DNA of 50,613 bases, taken from positions 1-50,613 of the forward strand of contig JALSLI010000109.1 of NCBI GenBank assembly GCA_026988395.1. Direction: 5' to 3'. The notes beneath the pieces were generated by a model. The model saw only the letters and a program-made list of their open reading frames with translations, was not told the DNA's origin and ran no database searches. This stretch comes from Flavobacteriaceae bacterium. Its GTDB lineage: Bacteria > Bacteroidota > Bacteroidia > Flavobacteriales > Flavobacteriaceae. Shown here one piece after another: positions 1-7,987 of this stretch. The translations under genes were made by a program, and so were the position numbers. Within the stretch, counting starts at the first letter, position 1. Every line of letters starts with the position of its first letter.

Positions 1-181
1 TTTAAATACCGATTTGTATTACCAAAAAGAAGGTTCAAAATGGGAGTTTAAACTCTCGGCGATTAATTTGTTAAACACAAAGAGTATTAATGAAGATTTT
101 TTTAGCGAATACTTGCAAAGCTCCGCCAACTATTTGGTACAACCTAGAATGGTGATGTTTAGTATAAAGTATGATTTATAG
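1..181 (+). CDS. TonB-dependent outer-membrane receptor, C-terminal end (partial)
   Basis: An open frame enters from the left edge and stops with TAG at 179-181, giving about 59 residues. It ends in the motif LVQPRMVMFSIKYDL, which is the usual last beta strand of Bacteroidota TonB-dependent receptors with an outer-membrane beta-barrel domain; the preceding alternating pattern (KWEFKLSAINLLNTKSIN) also fits a barrel strand and turn. The family imports siderophores, glycans or peptides through the outer membrane. The substrate cannot be told from this fragment and the start lies outside the window. The call rests on a short C-terminus, so it is moderately sure. Confidence 0.65.
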   Translation, partial: LNTDLYYQKEGSKWEFKLSAINLLNTKSINEDFFSEYLQSSANYLVQPRMVMFSIKYDL

Positions 182-243
182 AAGATTTTAGCGAATAAAA
201 AATTGTTTATAAAACTACAAGCCAAGTATTGTCAATTAAAAAC

Positions 244-870
244 CTAAGGTAATAACTTTTTTAAAATTTCCTTTTTGTTGAGTTTCGGTTGTTCATTGTC
301 TAATTTATAATCGAGTTTCCAACCAAAAGTATCTACCATTTGCTCGATGATATTAAGCGTTTCCAAAGCCTTATTTTGTGCAGAGAGTAACAAATTACTT
401 TCCGGAATTTTATCGGCAATATTTTGTTTGATTTTTTTATTGAGTTCGGTAAGTTCGGAAGCGTCAAATTTATTAAAAAGTCCGTTTTTTACATCATAAA
501 ATTCGATATCGGTTTCAATACTTAAAACTTCCGGCTCCGGAAAACGTAAAATTTTAATTGTTCTTTTATCCGGATTTACTTTAAATTGTACTTTTTTCAT
601 ATTAAAACCGATATATACCTTCGCATTAGCGAGAACAATTGCCTTTTTTTTACTGGAAACCATATTTAACAAAGAATTTTTTACATCCGAAAAATGCATA
701 ATCTCATTAAAATTACCTTCCACCGTAATTAATTTGGAAACATTTTTAATTTTATCAAGTAAAATAACGGATTGCTCTTTAGATTTCTCCTTAAAAAAAG
801 ATTTTTTAGAAAACAGATAATATAATGCCAAAACAAAAGCACCGAAAACAAATCCTAATAAAAAATCCAT
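244..870 (-). CDS. DUF4230 family protein, membrane anchored
   Basis: 208 residues. One N-terminal hydrophobic segment (about residues 3-21) is followed by a short basic stretch and then a soluble domain of about 150 residues that matches the DUF4230 pattern as I know it: a strand-rich first half (LITVEGNFNEIMHF, AIVLANAKVYIGFNMKKV, then a VNPDKRTIKI-LRFPEPEVLSIE segment) and a helical C-terminal part with FGWKLDY. The function of the family is not established. It probably sits in the inner membrane with the domain outside or in the periplasm. It converges on the TonB-dependent receptor gene and has its own promoter-like box at 886-893. No clear terminator is visible in the 62-bp convergent gap. 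Confidence 0.75.
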   Translation of the reverse strand: MDFLLGFVFGAFVLALYYLFSKKSFFKEKSKEQSVILLDKIKNVSKLITVEGNFNEIMHFSDVKNSLLNMVSSKKKAIVLANAKVYIGFNMKKVQFKVNPDKRTIKILRFPEPEVLSIETDIEFYDVKNGLFNKFDASELTELNKKIKQNIADKIPESNLLLSAQNKALETLNIIEQMVDTFGWKLDYKLDNEQPKLNKKEILKKLLP

Positions 871-885
871 AGTTTATAATTTATA

Positions 886-893
886 CAAAGTTA
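886..893 (-). promoter_or_regulatory. -7 box for the DUF4230 gene
   Basis: On the minus strand the bases read TAACTTTG, a match to the Bacteroidota -7 consensus TANNTTTG, 16 bp before the DUF4230 start codon. I see no good TTG -33 element at the usual spacing, so this is a candidate only. Confidence 0.4.
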
Positions 894-972
894 GTTAATA
901 TTTTTTTAAATCTCTTTTAAAATAGCTATTTACGTATATAAATTAGAGCAGTCAATATCCATACCATTTTTG

Positions 973-980
973 TAAATTTG
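973..980 (+). promoter_or_regulatory. -7 box for the outer-membrane protein gene
   Basis: TAAATTTG matches TANNTTTG and lies 30 bp before the ATG at 1011. It overlaps a possible TTG start at 978 and an ATG at 981, so transcription should begin downstream of these. This argues that translation starts at 1011. Confidence 0.5.
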
Positions 981-1010
981 ATGTTCATTAAAAACAAAAA
1001 TATAGACAAA

Positions 1011-1493
1011 ATGAAGAAGATTTTTTTATTATTTAGTATTCTAATTAGTGTAATTGTAGTGCAAGCACAAGATATTTCAGATAACGCATTAGGTTTGCGA
1101 TTTGGAGATAATGATGGTTTAGGAGCAGAAATCAGTTATCAAAAATCCTTATCGGAAAGCACACGATTGGAAGCAGGATTAGCGTGGAGAAGCCGGAAAC
1201 ATTATAATGCTCTTAAAATTACAGCAACTCATCAATGGGTTTTTGATTTAGAAGGTTTAGAAGGTGTAAATTGGTATGTTGGTGCAGGTGGAGGTCTTGG
1301 CTCTTGGAGCATTAAAGACGGTTATGCAGGTGATGACGGAACTTTTTTGTTTTTGGCAGGTGATATTGGTATTGAATATAAATTTGATATTCCGTTGCAA
1401 ATAGCATTAGACTTTAGACCTGAATTAGGTTTTGCTGATTATAATAATGATTTAGGTTTGGATATTGCATTAGCAGTACGATATACTTTTTAA
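1011..1493 (+). CDS. Small outer-membrane beta-barrel protein
   Basis: 160 residues from ATG 1011. The start is chosen because a clean signal peptide (MKKIFLLFSILISVIVVQA, cleavage before Q) begins there and the -7 box overlaps the longer start. The mature part alternates polar and hydrophobic residues in 8-10 residue strands (LGLRFG, GLGAEISYQ, TRLEAGLAW, WYVGAGGGLG, FLFLAGDIGIEYKF, IALDFRPELGF, DIALAVRYTF) and ends in phenylalanine, the usual signal for outer-membrane insertion. It fits a small OmpA-like or OMP_b-brl type barrel of about eight strands. A substrate or partner cannot be read from the sequence. A strong terminator follows at 1521-1559. Confidence 0.75.
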   Translation: MKKIFLLFSILISVIVVQAQDISDNALGLRFGDNDGLGAEISYQKSLSESTRLEAGLAWRSRKHYNALKITATHQWVFDLEGLEGVNWYVGAGGGLGSWSIKDGYAGDDGTFLFLAGDIGIEYKFDIPLQIALDFRPELGFADYNNDLGLDIALAVRYTF

Positions 1494-1520
1494 GAAATAT
1501 TTATTCCCTTAAATATGTTT

Positions 1521-1559
1521 ACCGTTTTTGTCATTTATACTGACAAAAACGGTTTTTTT
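1521..1559 (+). terminator. Rho-independent terminator after the OMP gene
   Basis: A perfect 13-bp stem (1521-1533 with 1541-1553, ACCGTTTTTGTCA and its complement) with a 7-base loop runs straight into a T tract at 1553-1559. The right half of this hairpin is part of the 75-bp repeat that recurs before era. Confidence 0.9.
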
Positions 1560-1620
1560 GTATTTCTGTTTTTCTATCACGTATATTGTAAACACTTCAT
1601 TACCTTTGTAAAAAAATAAA
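1546..1620 (+). repeat. 75-bp direct repeat, copy 1
   Basis: Bases 1546-1620 are identical to 4485-4559 (offset 2939). The repeat starts inside the right arm of the OMP terminator (AAAACGGTTTTTTT) and ends in the A-rich leader just after a TACCTTTG promoter box. Outside it the sequences diverge on both sides. The two copies bracket the lipoprotein/sigma/anti-sigma genes. Confidence 0.95.
1601..1608 (+). promoter_or_regulatory. -7 box (repeat copy 1), upstream of the lipoprotein/sigma module
   Basis: TACCTTTG matches TANNTTTG. It would give the lipoprotein gene a leader of roughly 78 bases. A TTG at 1586-1588 is closer (12 bp) than the usual 17-23 bp, so the -33 element is uncertain. Confidence 0.55.
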
Positions 1621-1691
1621 AGTTATTTATATTTTTACGCAACCTTTTCAATCTTTTTAGTTTAGATTGTAGAACCTAAATTTATCAGATT

Positions 1692-2366
1692 ATGAAAAAA
1701 ATATTTTTATTCACAAGTTTTATTATTTTATTATTGTCTTGTAATACCGAGACTAATACCGACGATACTTCCTTATTAAGTGGAGATTGGTTTATGGATG
1801 ACCTTACCTATTTTGATGTTTTTTCGCGAAATTTATCAGAAGAATATATATTATTCACATTCAATACTGACAGTAATATATTAGAAGTTGTAAATTATAA
1901 TTCATATGATGCTTTATTGCCAACAGGAGAATATAATTTTATATATACTGAAAATGAAATAGTTATCACAAGAAATGATCAAACATTAACTTTTAACTAT
2001 AGATTTGAAGGAGAAAATTTAATTTTTGAACATCAAGAGCAAGATAATATAACGGACATTGAAGTTTGGTTTACACCTAAAATGCAAAACTGTATTAATA
2101 ATCCTTTTGAAGAATTAGAATGGTTAAATGATATTAAAATAATGATGACCCAATTAGAAGGTGAATCAGCAAAGCAGATTATACAATTTGTTTATAATGA
2201 TGAATGTGTATATCTAACAAAGATCGGTGGATTGATTAAGGTATACAATACACAAGGAACTGTTATTTGCGAAATAAATGGTACAACAAATTCTTGTCCC
2301 GATTTTTATGATGTGGCAACAAATAGAAGAATTTTATTTAGTGATTTAATAGTTTTGTCTGAATAA
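1692..2366 (+). CDS. Lipoprotein with lipocalin-like N-terminal domain
   Basis: 224 residues. The signal peptide ends in a lipobox (LLLSC, lipidated Cys17), so the protein should be anchored in the outer membrane or the periplasmic face. Residues 28-125 have the beta-rich pattern of Bacteroidota lipocalin-like domains, opening with LLSGDWFMDDL. A second domain from about residue 135 (NPFEELEWLNDI, then YNDECVYL, then CPDFYDVATNRR) resembles a small cysteine-containing module seen in other Bacteroidota lipoproteins. No function is known to me. It is the first gene of the repeat-bracketed module and lies 14 bp before the ECF sigma gene, so it may be co-transcribed with it. Confidence 0.7.
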   Translation: MKKIFLFTSFIILLLSCNTETNTDDTSLLSGDWFMDDLTYFDVFSRNLSEEYILFTFNTDSNILEVVNYNSYDALLPTGEYNFIYTENEIVITRNDQTLTFNYRFEGENLIFEHQEQDNITDIEVWFTPKMQNCINNPFEELEWLNDIKIMMTQLEGESAKQIIQFVYNDECVYLTKIGGLIKVYNTQGTVICEINGTTNSCPDFYDVATNRRILFSDLIVLSE

Positions 2367-2380
2367 TAAATACATTTTGT

Positions 2381-2920
2381 TTGAGTTTAGAGGATTTAAT
2401 ATATCATTGTAAAAATAAAAATAGAGTTGCACAATCACAACTTTATCAAATATATAAAGATGATTTGTTTGGTATTTGTTTAAAGTATTGTAGAAATACT
2501 GCTGATGCAGAAGATGTATTACAGGATAGTTTTATTACTATTTTCACAAAGATTAATACATATAAATCTAATGGCTCTTTTGAAGGTTGGATGAAAAAAA
2601 TAACGATTAATAAAGCAATTGATAAATATCATTCAAAAAAAGTAAAATTATTACCTTTAATAGAACAAATTACACCTCAAATTACTATTGAAGATAACTT
2701 AAACACATATTCCTTAGATGCTATATTATTATTAGTACAACAGTTGCCGGATAAGTATAGAATTGTATTTTCTTTATATGAGTTAGATGATTACACACAT
2801 AAGGAAATAGCTAATTTATTAAATATTAGTATTGGAACATCGAAATCAAATCTGCATAGAGCTAAAAAAATATTAAAGAGAAAGCTTTTAGACATTAAAA
2901 GCCTTAAAAATCATGGATAA
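2381..2920 (+). CDS. ECF-type RNA polymerase sigma factor
   Basis: 179 residues starting at TTG 2381. The frame is closed by TGA at 2360 and no ATG lies between, while the domain pattern starts at once (SLEDLIYHCKNKN), so TTG is the best start. Region 2 is at residues 20-85, with the core-binding ADAEDVLQDSF motif at 41-51 and GWMKKITINKAID at 69-81. Region 4 is at 115-170, with the helix-turn-helix YTHKEIANLLNISIGTSKS at 138-156. The protein directs core RNA polymerase to specific promoters. It overlaps the next gene by 8 bp, the classic arrangement for a sigma factor with its anti-sigma. The weak start codon may keep its level low. Confidence 0.93.
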   Translation: MSLEDLIYHCKNKNRVAQSQLYQIYKDDLFGICLKYCRNTADAEDVLQDSFITIFTKINTYKSNGSFEGWMKKITINKAIDKYHSKKVKLLPLIEQITPQITIEDNLNTYSLDAILLLVQQLPDKYRIVFSLYELDDYTHKEIANLLNISIGTSKSNLHRAKKILKRKLLDIKSLKNHG

Positions 2921-4322
2921 TAATAAAGAAATAGGAAAAGCTTTTAAAGAAAAGCTTTCTAATTTAAAGCAAAGTCCTTCTGACTTAGTTTGGGATAATA
3001 TTGTTGAAAAATTAAATGAAAAGAAGAAGAAACCTTTTTTTTATACTTTAATGCGAGCAGTAGTAATTGTTTTATTTATTTTTAGTATTGTTTTTATTTA
3101 TAATAAGAATTCCAAGAAAACAGTAAATAATATTTCTAAATCTAAAGGAAAATCACCTAAACAAAATAGATTAAAAGAAAAAGAATCATATAAGGTGTCA
3201 GATTTAAAGTATCATAAAAATATTACGGGTAATAGTAAAAAAGACATTTCTAAAACAGGAACAGAAAATACAGATAAAAAAATAGAAATTACTAAATCAA
3301 ATAATAAAACATTTAAGTTAGGAATTAGTAATTTATCAAAAAACATTTATAAAACTATCTTAAAAAACCATAGTAAAAATCTAAATATTGGAATTGCCTT
3401 AAAAAAAGGAAGGACAAACCTAAAAACTGAATATTTAAATTCCAAACAAGACCATAAAATAGCAATTACTAAAAAAGCACTTTTAGATAAAGAAAATAAA
3501 AGAAGAAAAATTTCAAAAATTTTGATGAATAACATAAAACAGATTAAAAATAATTATCCAAATTTCATTTATGCTCCTTTGCCAAAAACAAAAAATGAAA
3601 TGCTGGTTATTAAAGAAAATACAAAAATTAAAAAAACAAATTTTTGGGAAATATCTGTTAAAGGAACGCCAATTTATTATGGTTCATTTAAAAGAGCATC
3701 TGCAATTGATAACGCATTCTCTAAAACGAATTCTGAAAAATCAACAATTGCATACAATGTGCAATTGAGTATTCCAGTCTTTAATAAATTAAAATTTAGA
3801 ATGGGTTTTAGTAAAATAGATCTTTCTTATATTACTAATAATTTAACAACCGAAACAATCTATAATTCGCAATTACCATTGGTGTCGGAGGTAAATATTG
3901 GTGTAATTGGTATACAAACATCCGGCAATTATTTATATGGTTATAATGAAGAGCTATTTATTAATCCCAACACAACATTTAAAATATATCAAAATATTGG
4001 TTACGTGGAAATTCCTTTCGAATTTTCATATAAGATACTAAATAAAAATATAGAATTTAACTTTATTTCAGGAGTTAGTTTTTTACTACTACAATATAAT
4101 GATATTTTAATAAATGATAAGTTTAAATTAACTGAAGCAAACAATATAAATAAATTAACCTATACGGCTAATATAGGTTTTGCAATAGAATATCCTATTA
4201 TGAAGCATATTAATTTTACTTTGGAACCTATACTTAAAACACAATTTAACACTTATAATGATAAGACTAGATATAAACCTTATTTTTTTGGTTTATCTTC
4301 TGGATTTGTATATAAGTTTTAA
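2913..4322 (+). CDS. Predicted dual-membrane-spanning anti-sigma factor (Dma-like)
   Basis: 469 residues in four parts. Residues 1-40 are a charged cytoplasmic segment with a helix (FKEKLSNLKQSPSDLVWDNI) like the short anti-sigma segments of Bacteroidota ECF partners. Residues 42-63 are one transmembrane helix. Residues 64-240 are a long low-complexity Lys/Asn/Ser-rich stretch, probably disordered and crossing the periplasm. Residues 243-469 alternate like outer-membrane barrel strands and end in VYKF. This is the layout described for the Dma anti-sigma factors of Bacteroides thetaiotaomicron, which hold an ECF sigma at the inner membrane while sensing the outer membrane. The 8-bp overlap with the sigma gene supports this job. 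Annotation pipelines would probably just call it outer-membrane beta-barrel protein. Confidence 0.72.
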   Translation: MDNNKEIGKAFKEKLSNLKQSPSDLVWDNIVEKLNEKKKKPFFYTLMRAVVIVLFIFSIVFIYNKNSKKTVNNISKSKGKSPKQNRLKEKESYKVSDLKYHKNITGNSKKDISKTGTENTDKKIEITKSNNKTFKLGISNLSKNIYKTILKNHSKNLNIGIALKKGRTNLKTEYLNSKQDHKIAITKKALLDKENKRRKISKILMNNIKQIKNNYPNFIYAPLPKTKNEMLVIKENTKIKKTNFWEISVKGTPIYYGSFKRASAIDNAFSKTNSEKSTIAYNVQLSIPVFNKLKFRMGFSKIDLSYITNNLTTETIYNSQLPLVSEVNIGVIGIQTSGNYLYGYNEELFINPNTTFKIYQNIGYVEIPFEFSYKILNKNIEFNFISGVSFLLLQYNDILINDKFKLTEANNINKLTYTANIGFAIEYPIMKHINFTLEPILKTQFNTYNDKTRYKPYFFGLSSGFVYKF

Positions 4323-4433
4323 TACGATGCTTGCTTTTAAATGCTTGATATTTAGAATTTTTTGATGTAATTTTCTTAATCTAATATTAATTCTCGAAAA
4401 ATTTTATTTTTTACTTGAACTTATGAATTTTAA

Positions 4434-4466
4434 GACTTTAATGAAATAAAAATAAGTCAATTTTTT
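4434..4466 (+). terminator. Weak terminator candidate after the anti-sigma gene
   Basis: A short stem (GACTT at 4434-4438 with AAGTC at 4454-4458) is followed two bases later by six T residues. The stem is only five base pairs, so termination would be inefficient. The rest of 4323-4484 is AT-rich with no ORF or other structure that I can support. Confidence 0.3.
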
Positions 4467-4484
4467 AGTTAGTCTATATAATAT

Positions 4485-4559
4485 AAAACGGTTTTTTTGT
4501 ATTTCTGTTTTTCTATCACGTATATTGTAAACACTTCATTACCTTTGTAAAAAAATAAA
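4485..4559 (+). repeat. 75-bp direct repeat, copy 2
   Basis: Identical to 1546-1620. Here the terminator remnant AAAACGGTTTTTTT has lost its left arm (the bases before it read TATAAT-like sequence instead), so it cannot form the hairpin. The copy ends one base before the era start codon and supplies the era promoter. Confidence 0.95.
4540..4547 (+). promoter_or_regulatory. -7 box for era (repeat copy 2)
   Basis: TACCTTTG, 13 bp before the era ATG, predicts a leader of only about 8 bases. The same box lies in copy 1 at 1601-1608. Confidence 0.55.
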
Positions 4560-4560
4560 G

Positions 4561-5442
4561 ATGGCACATAAAGCAGGTTTTGTTAATATAATAGGAAATC
4601 CAAATGTAGGAAAATCCACTTTGATGAATGCCTTAATAGGCGAAAAATTATCGATAATTACTTCTAAGGCACAGACAACACGTCATCGTATTTTAGGAAT
4701 TGTAAGTGGTGATGATTTTCAGATTATTTTTTCAGACACACCTGGAATTATAAAACCTGCCTATCAATTGCAAGAATCGATGATGGATTTTGTGAAATCT
4801 GCTTTTGAAGATGCAGATATTTTAATTTATATGGTTGAAATCGGTGAAAAAGATTTAAAAGATGAAGCATTTTTTAAAAAAATAACCAATTCTAAAATTC
4901 CGGTTTTGCTATTAATCAATAAAGTGGATAAATCGACACAAGAAGAAGTAGAAAAGGCCGTTGATTATTGGAAAGAGAAAGTACCAAATGCACAGATTTT
5001 GCCAATTTCGGCATTGGTTGGTTTTAATATAAAAACAGTTTTTGATAAAATTTTGGAATTATTACCCGAAAATCCGGCTTTTTACCCAAAAGATCAATTA
5101 ACCGATAAACCGGAACGTTTTTTTGTAAACGAAACCATTCGCGAAAAAATGTTGGTACATTATAAAAAGGAAATTCCGTATTCTGTTGAAATTGACACCG
5201 AAGAGTTTTTTGAAGATAAAAATATTATTAGAATTCGTTCGGTTATTATGGTAGAACGCAATTCGCAAAAAGGTATTGTAATTGGTCATAAAGGCTTGTC
5301 ATTAAAACGTGTTGGAAGTGAAGCAAGACGTGATTTAGAAAAGTTTTTCGGTAAGAAAATCTTTTTAGAACTCTATGTGAAAGTCAATAAAAACTGGCGT
5401 AATAACCCGAAACAATTACGTAGATTTGGATATAAGGATTGA
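4561..5442 (+). CDS. era: GTPase Era
   Basis: 293 residues, the normal length. The GTPase domain has G1 GNPNVGKS at 12-19, G3 DTPG at 59-62, G4 NKVD at 120-123 and G5 SAL at 150-152. The C-terminal KH RNA-binding domain has the IGHKG loop at 241-245. Era binds the 3' end of 16S rRNA and helps assemble the 30S subunit at the cytoplasmic face. ATG 4561 gives the standard N-terminus. It is transcribed alone from the promoter in the second copy of the 75-bp repeat, and faces a convergent permease gene. A tandem heptamer (GATTTAA-type, four units) follows the stop at 5444-5471. Confidence 0.98.
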   Translation: MAHKAGFVNIIGNPNVGKSTLMNALIGEKLSIITSKAQTTRHRILGIVSGDDFQIIFSDTPGIIKPAYQLQESMMDFVKSAFEDADILIYMVEIGEKDLKDEAFFKKITNSKIPVLLLINKVDKSTQEEVEKAVDYWKEKVPNAQILPISALVGFNIKTVFDKILELLPENPAFYPKDQLTDKPERFFVNETIREKMLVHYKKEIPYSVEIDTEEFFEDKNIIRIRSVIMVERNSQKGIVIGHKGLSLKRVGSEARRDLEKFFGKKIFLELYVKVNKNWRNNPKQLRRFGYKD

Positions 5443-5527
5443 TGATTTAAGATTTAAGATTTGAGATTTTTTAATCACCTCTATGTAATAACCTTTGCAA
5501 TTTTTACAATTAAACCTCTCCGTATAA

Positions 5528-6610
5528 TTACAACTGCTTAGTAAGTGATTGCACAATTTTATTATCGGCTAAAAACTCTTTTAAAATTACTTTAATTGCA
5601 GTATAAGTTGGTACAGCAACTACCATTCCTAGAATGCCAAACAGACTTCCAAAAACCAATATTGCCAAGAATATTTCTAACGGATGTGATTTTACACTTC
5701 TCGAAAAAATTAATGGCTGACTAACAAAATTATCAATAAGTTGAGCGAAAACATACCCAATTAAAACATAGGTAGTTTTTGGTAGAATTTCCGTTTGAAA
5801 ATCCAAATGCAAATTGCTGGTCATCGTTAAAAATACCATTAAAAAAGCACCAATTAGAGGACCAACATAAGGTATTAAATTTAATACAGCACAAAGCAAT
5901 GCTATTACAAAAGCATTTTCTACTCCAAAAACACTTAAAATAATAGTGTAAAGAATAAGTAAAATACTAATCTGAAAAATTAGACCTACAAAATATCTGG
6001 ATAACAAATCTTTTATAGTGTTAAAAGATTTTAATACTTTTGATTCGCTTCCTTTCGGTGCAATAGTTATTAATGCTCTATTAAAAAGGTCACTATCTTT
6101 CATAAAAAAGAAAGAGATAAATAAAACCGAAAGCATACCGATAACAATATTTCCGAATGCACCAACAAAGGAATTGACCAAATCCGGTAATTTATTGATA
6201 ACCGAAGAAACGTTTAAACTTTGTAATTGTTCAAATATATTAATGTTTTTTGCTTTAAAATAATCGTTAAGTTGAACTAAAATCTGTTGTATTTGTTCTT
6301 GAAATTGTTCACTATTCAGCAAAGATAAATTTTCACTTTGCTTTTCAATCAACGGAATCATCATTCTAATAAAACCAAAAAGAATTCCTACAAACAAAAG
6401 CATGGTAGCCAAAACAGCAAGTGAATTTTTAAATTTTAATTTTTTCCTGAAAAAACGAATTATTGGCCTGGCAATAAGTGCAACTACTGCCGCAATAGCA
6501 ATATAGGTGAGAATAGATTGGATTTTATAAAAAAAATACAAGAGTAAAAAAACACCTGTTAATATGGCAACCGCTCTAACAATTCCGTTTGCAATTTCTT
6601 TTGAAGTCAT
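5528..6610 (-). CDS. AI-2E family transporter (PerM/YhhT-like)
   Basis: 360 residues with about eight hydrophobic segments: two near the N-terminus (15-50), one at about 65-85, then a soluble helical stretch (90-135), and five more to the C-terminus. The conserved family stretches LNLIPYVGPLIGA and GILGMVVAVPTYTAIKV are present. Members are inner-membrane permeases; some export autoinducer 2 and others exchange sodium and protons, so the substrate is open. It lies 24 bp after the Mpl-like ligase gene and is probably the last gene of the mazG-mpl operon. Confidence 0.88.
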   Translation of the reverse strand: MTSKEIANGIVRAVAILTGVFLLLYFFYKIQSILTYIAIAAVVALIARPIIRFFRKKLKFKNSLAVLATMLLFVGILFGFIRMMIPLIEKQSENLSLLNSEQFQEQIQQILVQLNDYFKAKNINIFEQLQSLNVSSVINKLPDLVNSFVGAFGNIVIGMLSVLFISFFFMKDSDLFNRALITIAPKGSESKVLKSFNTIKDLLSRYFVGLIFQISILLILYTIILSVFGVENAFVIALLCAVLNLIPYVGPLIGAFLMVFLTMTSNLHLDFQTEILPKTTYVLIGYVFAQLIDNFVSQPLIFSRSVKSHPLEIFLAILVFGSLFGILGMVVAVPTYTAIKVILKEFLADNKIVQSLTKQL

Positions 6611-6634
6611 AAAAATTTTATAATTACCGTAAAT

Positions 6635-7987
6635 CTACACTTTTTTTGTCAATTGCTCCAAATCCAAACCACCATAATTACCGGAGCTCATTAATAATAA
6701 AGCCGTATTTTCTAAATTTTGAGCCATTAGATAATCCGAAAATTCTTTCGGATTGGTAAAAACAAGTAAATCTTTGCGATGAAATGCTTTAAAAATATGC
6801 TCTTCACTTACTTTTTCTAATTTTTTGATAGCAACGGCTTTGGGTGAATAAAAAACAACTGCTTTATCCGCTTTGTCTAATGCTCCTTTGTATTCTTTTA
6901 GAAAATAGGCATTTAGACTGCTGTACGTATGTAATTCTAAGCAAGCAAATAAAGTTTTGTCTTTAAATTGTTCTTTAACCGAAGCAGTTGTAGCCATAAC
7001 CTTACTTGGCGAATGTGCAAAATCTTTAAAAATTACGGTTTTGTTGTTTTCCGCTAATTTTTCCAAACGTTTGCTGGCACCTTTAAAACTTGTAATTGCT
7101 TCGTAAAAATCTTCTTCCTGCACACCTATTAGTTGGCAAATCCATTTTGCTCCTTCTAAATTTTGCAAGTTGTGTTTCCCGAAAATTTCAAGAGGTACTT
7201 CACCGAAACGCGTAATAAGATAAGTAATCCCGTTTTTAATAATGTGTTTTGGCGTTTTATACGGATATTTTTTTATTACCTTATCGGAAGCAGTTACAAT
7301 TTCATTTAAAATTTTATCTTCTTCATTATAAACTAACATACCACCATCGGTAATTTTATTGATGAAAATTTTGAATTGTTCCACATAATTTTCAAAAGTA
7401 GGGAAGACGTTAATGTGATCCCAAGCAATTCCGCTAAGCAAAGCAATATTAGGTTTGTATAAATGAAATTTAGGACGTAAATCTAAAGGTGAACTTAAAT
7501 ATTCGTCGCCTTCTAAAATCATAAAGTCATTTTCTTTGGTTAGTTTTACCATGGTATCAAAGCCTTCTAATTGAGCTCCAACCATATAATCTACGTCTTT
7601 GTTAAAATAATTTAGCACGTGTAAAATCATTGAAGTAATGGTTGTTTTACCATGACTTCCGCCAATAACTACTCTGGTTTTATCTTTGGATTGCTCGTAT
7701 AAAAACTCTGGATACGAATATATTTTTAAACCCAATTCTTGTGCTTTTAAGAGTTCGGGATTCTCTTTTTTTGCATGCATTCCTAAAATTACGGCATCAA
7801 TATCTTTGGTGATTTTATTAGGAAACCAACCAAATTCTTCCGGCAATAGACCGTATTTTTCCAATCTGAATTTAGACGGATTGTGGATCGTGTCGTCACT
7901 TCCGGTAATTTTTTCGCCTTTTTTATGTAGAGCGATAGCAAGATTGTGCATTGCCGAACCGCCGATTGCTATAAAATGGATGTGCAT
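6635..7987 (-). CDS. mpl: Mur ligase family protein, Mpl-like (murein-peptide ligase)
   Basis: 450 residues. The N-terminal Rossmann domain begins MHIHFIAIGGSAM. The ATP-binding loop is GSHGKTT at 110-116, followed by the Mur ligase central domain (EGDEYLSSPLDLRPKF) and the C-terminal domain with DFAHSPSKV. In the Mpl family the enzyme joins UDP-N-acetylmuramic acid to a recycled L-Ala-gamma-D-Glu-meso-DAP tripeptide in the cytoplasm. MurC is the close alternative; the EGDEYLSSPLD motif and lack of a cell-division cluster favour Mpl. Its start codon shares one base with the mazG stop, so the two are translationally coupled. Confidence 0.85.
   Translation of the reverse strand: MHIHFIAIGGSAMHNLAIALHKKGEKITGSDDTIHNPSKFRLEKYGLLPEEFGWFPNKITKDIDAVILGMHAKKENPELLKAQELGLKIYSYPEFLYEQSKDKTRVVIGGSHGKTTITSMILHVLNYFNKDVDYMVGAQLEGFDTMVKLTKENDFMILEGDEYLSSPLDLRPKFHLYKPNIALLSGIAWDHINVFPTFENYVEQFKIFINKITDGGMLVYNEEDKILNEIVTASDKVIKKYPYKTPKHIIKNGITYLITRFGEVPLEIFGKHNLQNLEGAKWICQLIGVQEEDFYEAITSFKGASKRLEKLAENNKTVIFKDFAHSPSKVMATTASVKEQFKDKTLFACLELHTYSSLNAYFLKEYKGALDKADKAVVFYSPKAVAIKKLEKVSEEHIFKAFHRKDLLVFTNPKEFSDYLMAQNLENTALLLMSSGNYGGLDLEQLTKKV

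Noticed and set aside
5444-5471. Tandem heptamer (GATTTAA-type, four units) after era
   Set aside because: Short, AT-rich and imperfect; not enough to claim a functional repeat or terminator.
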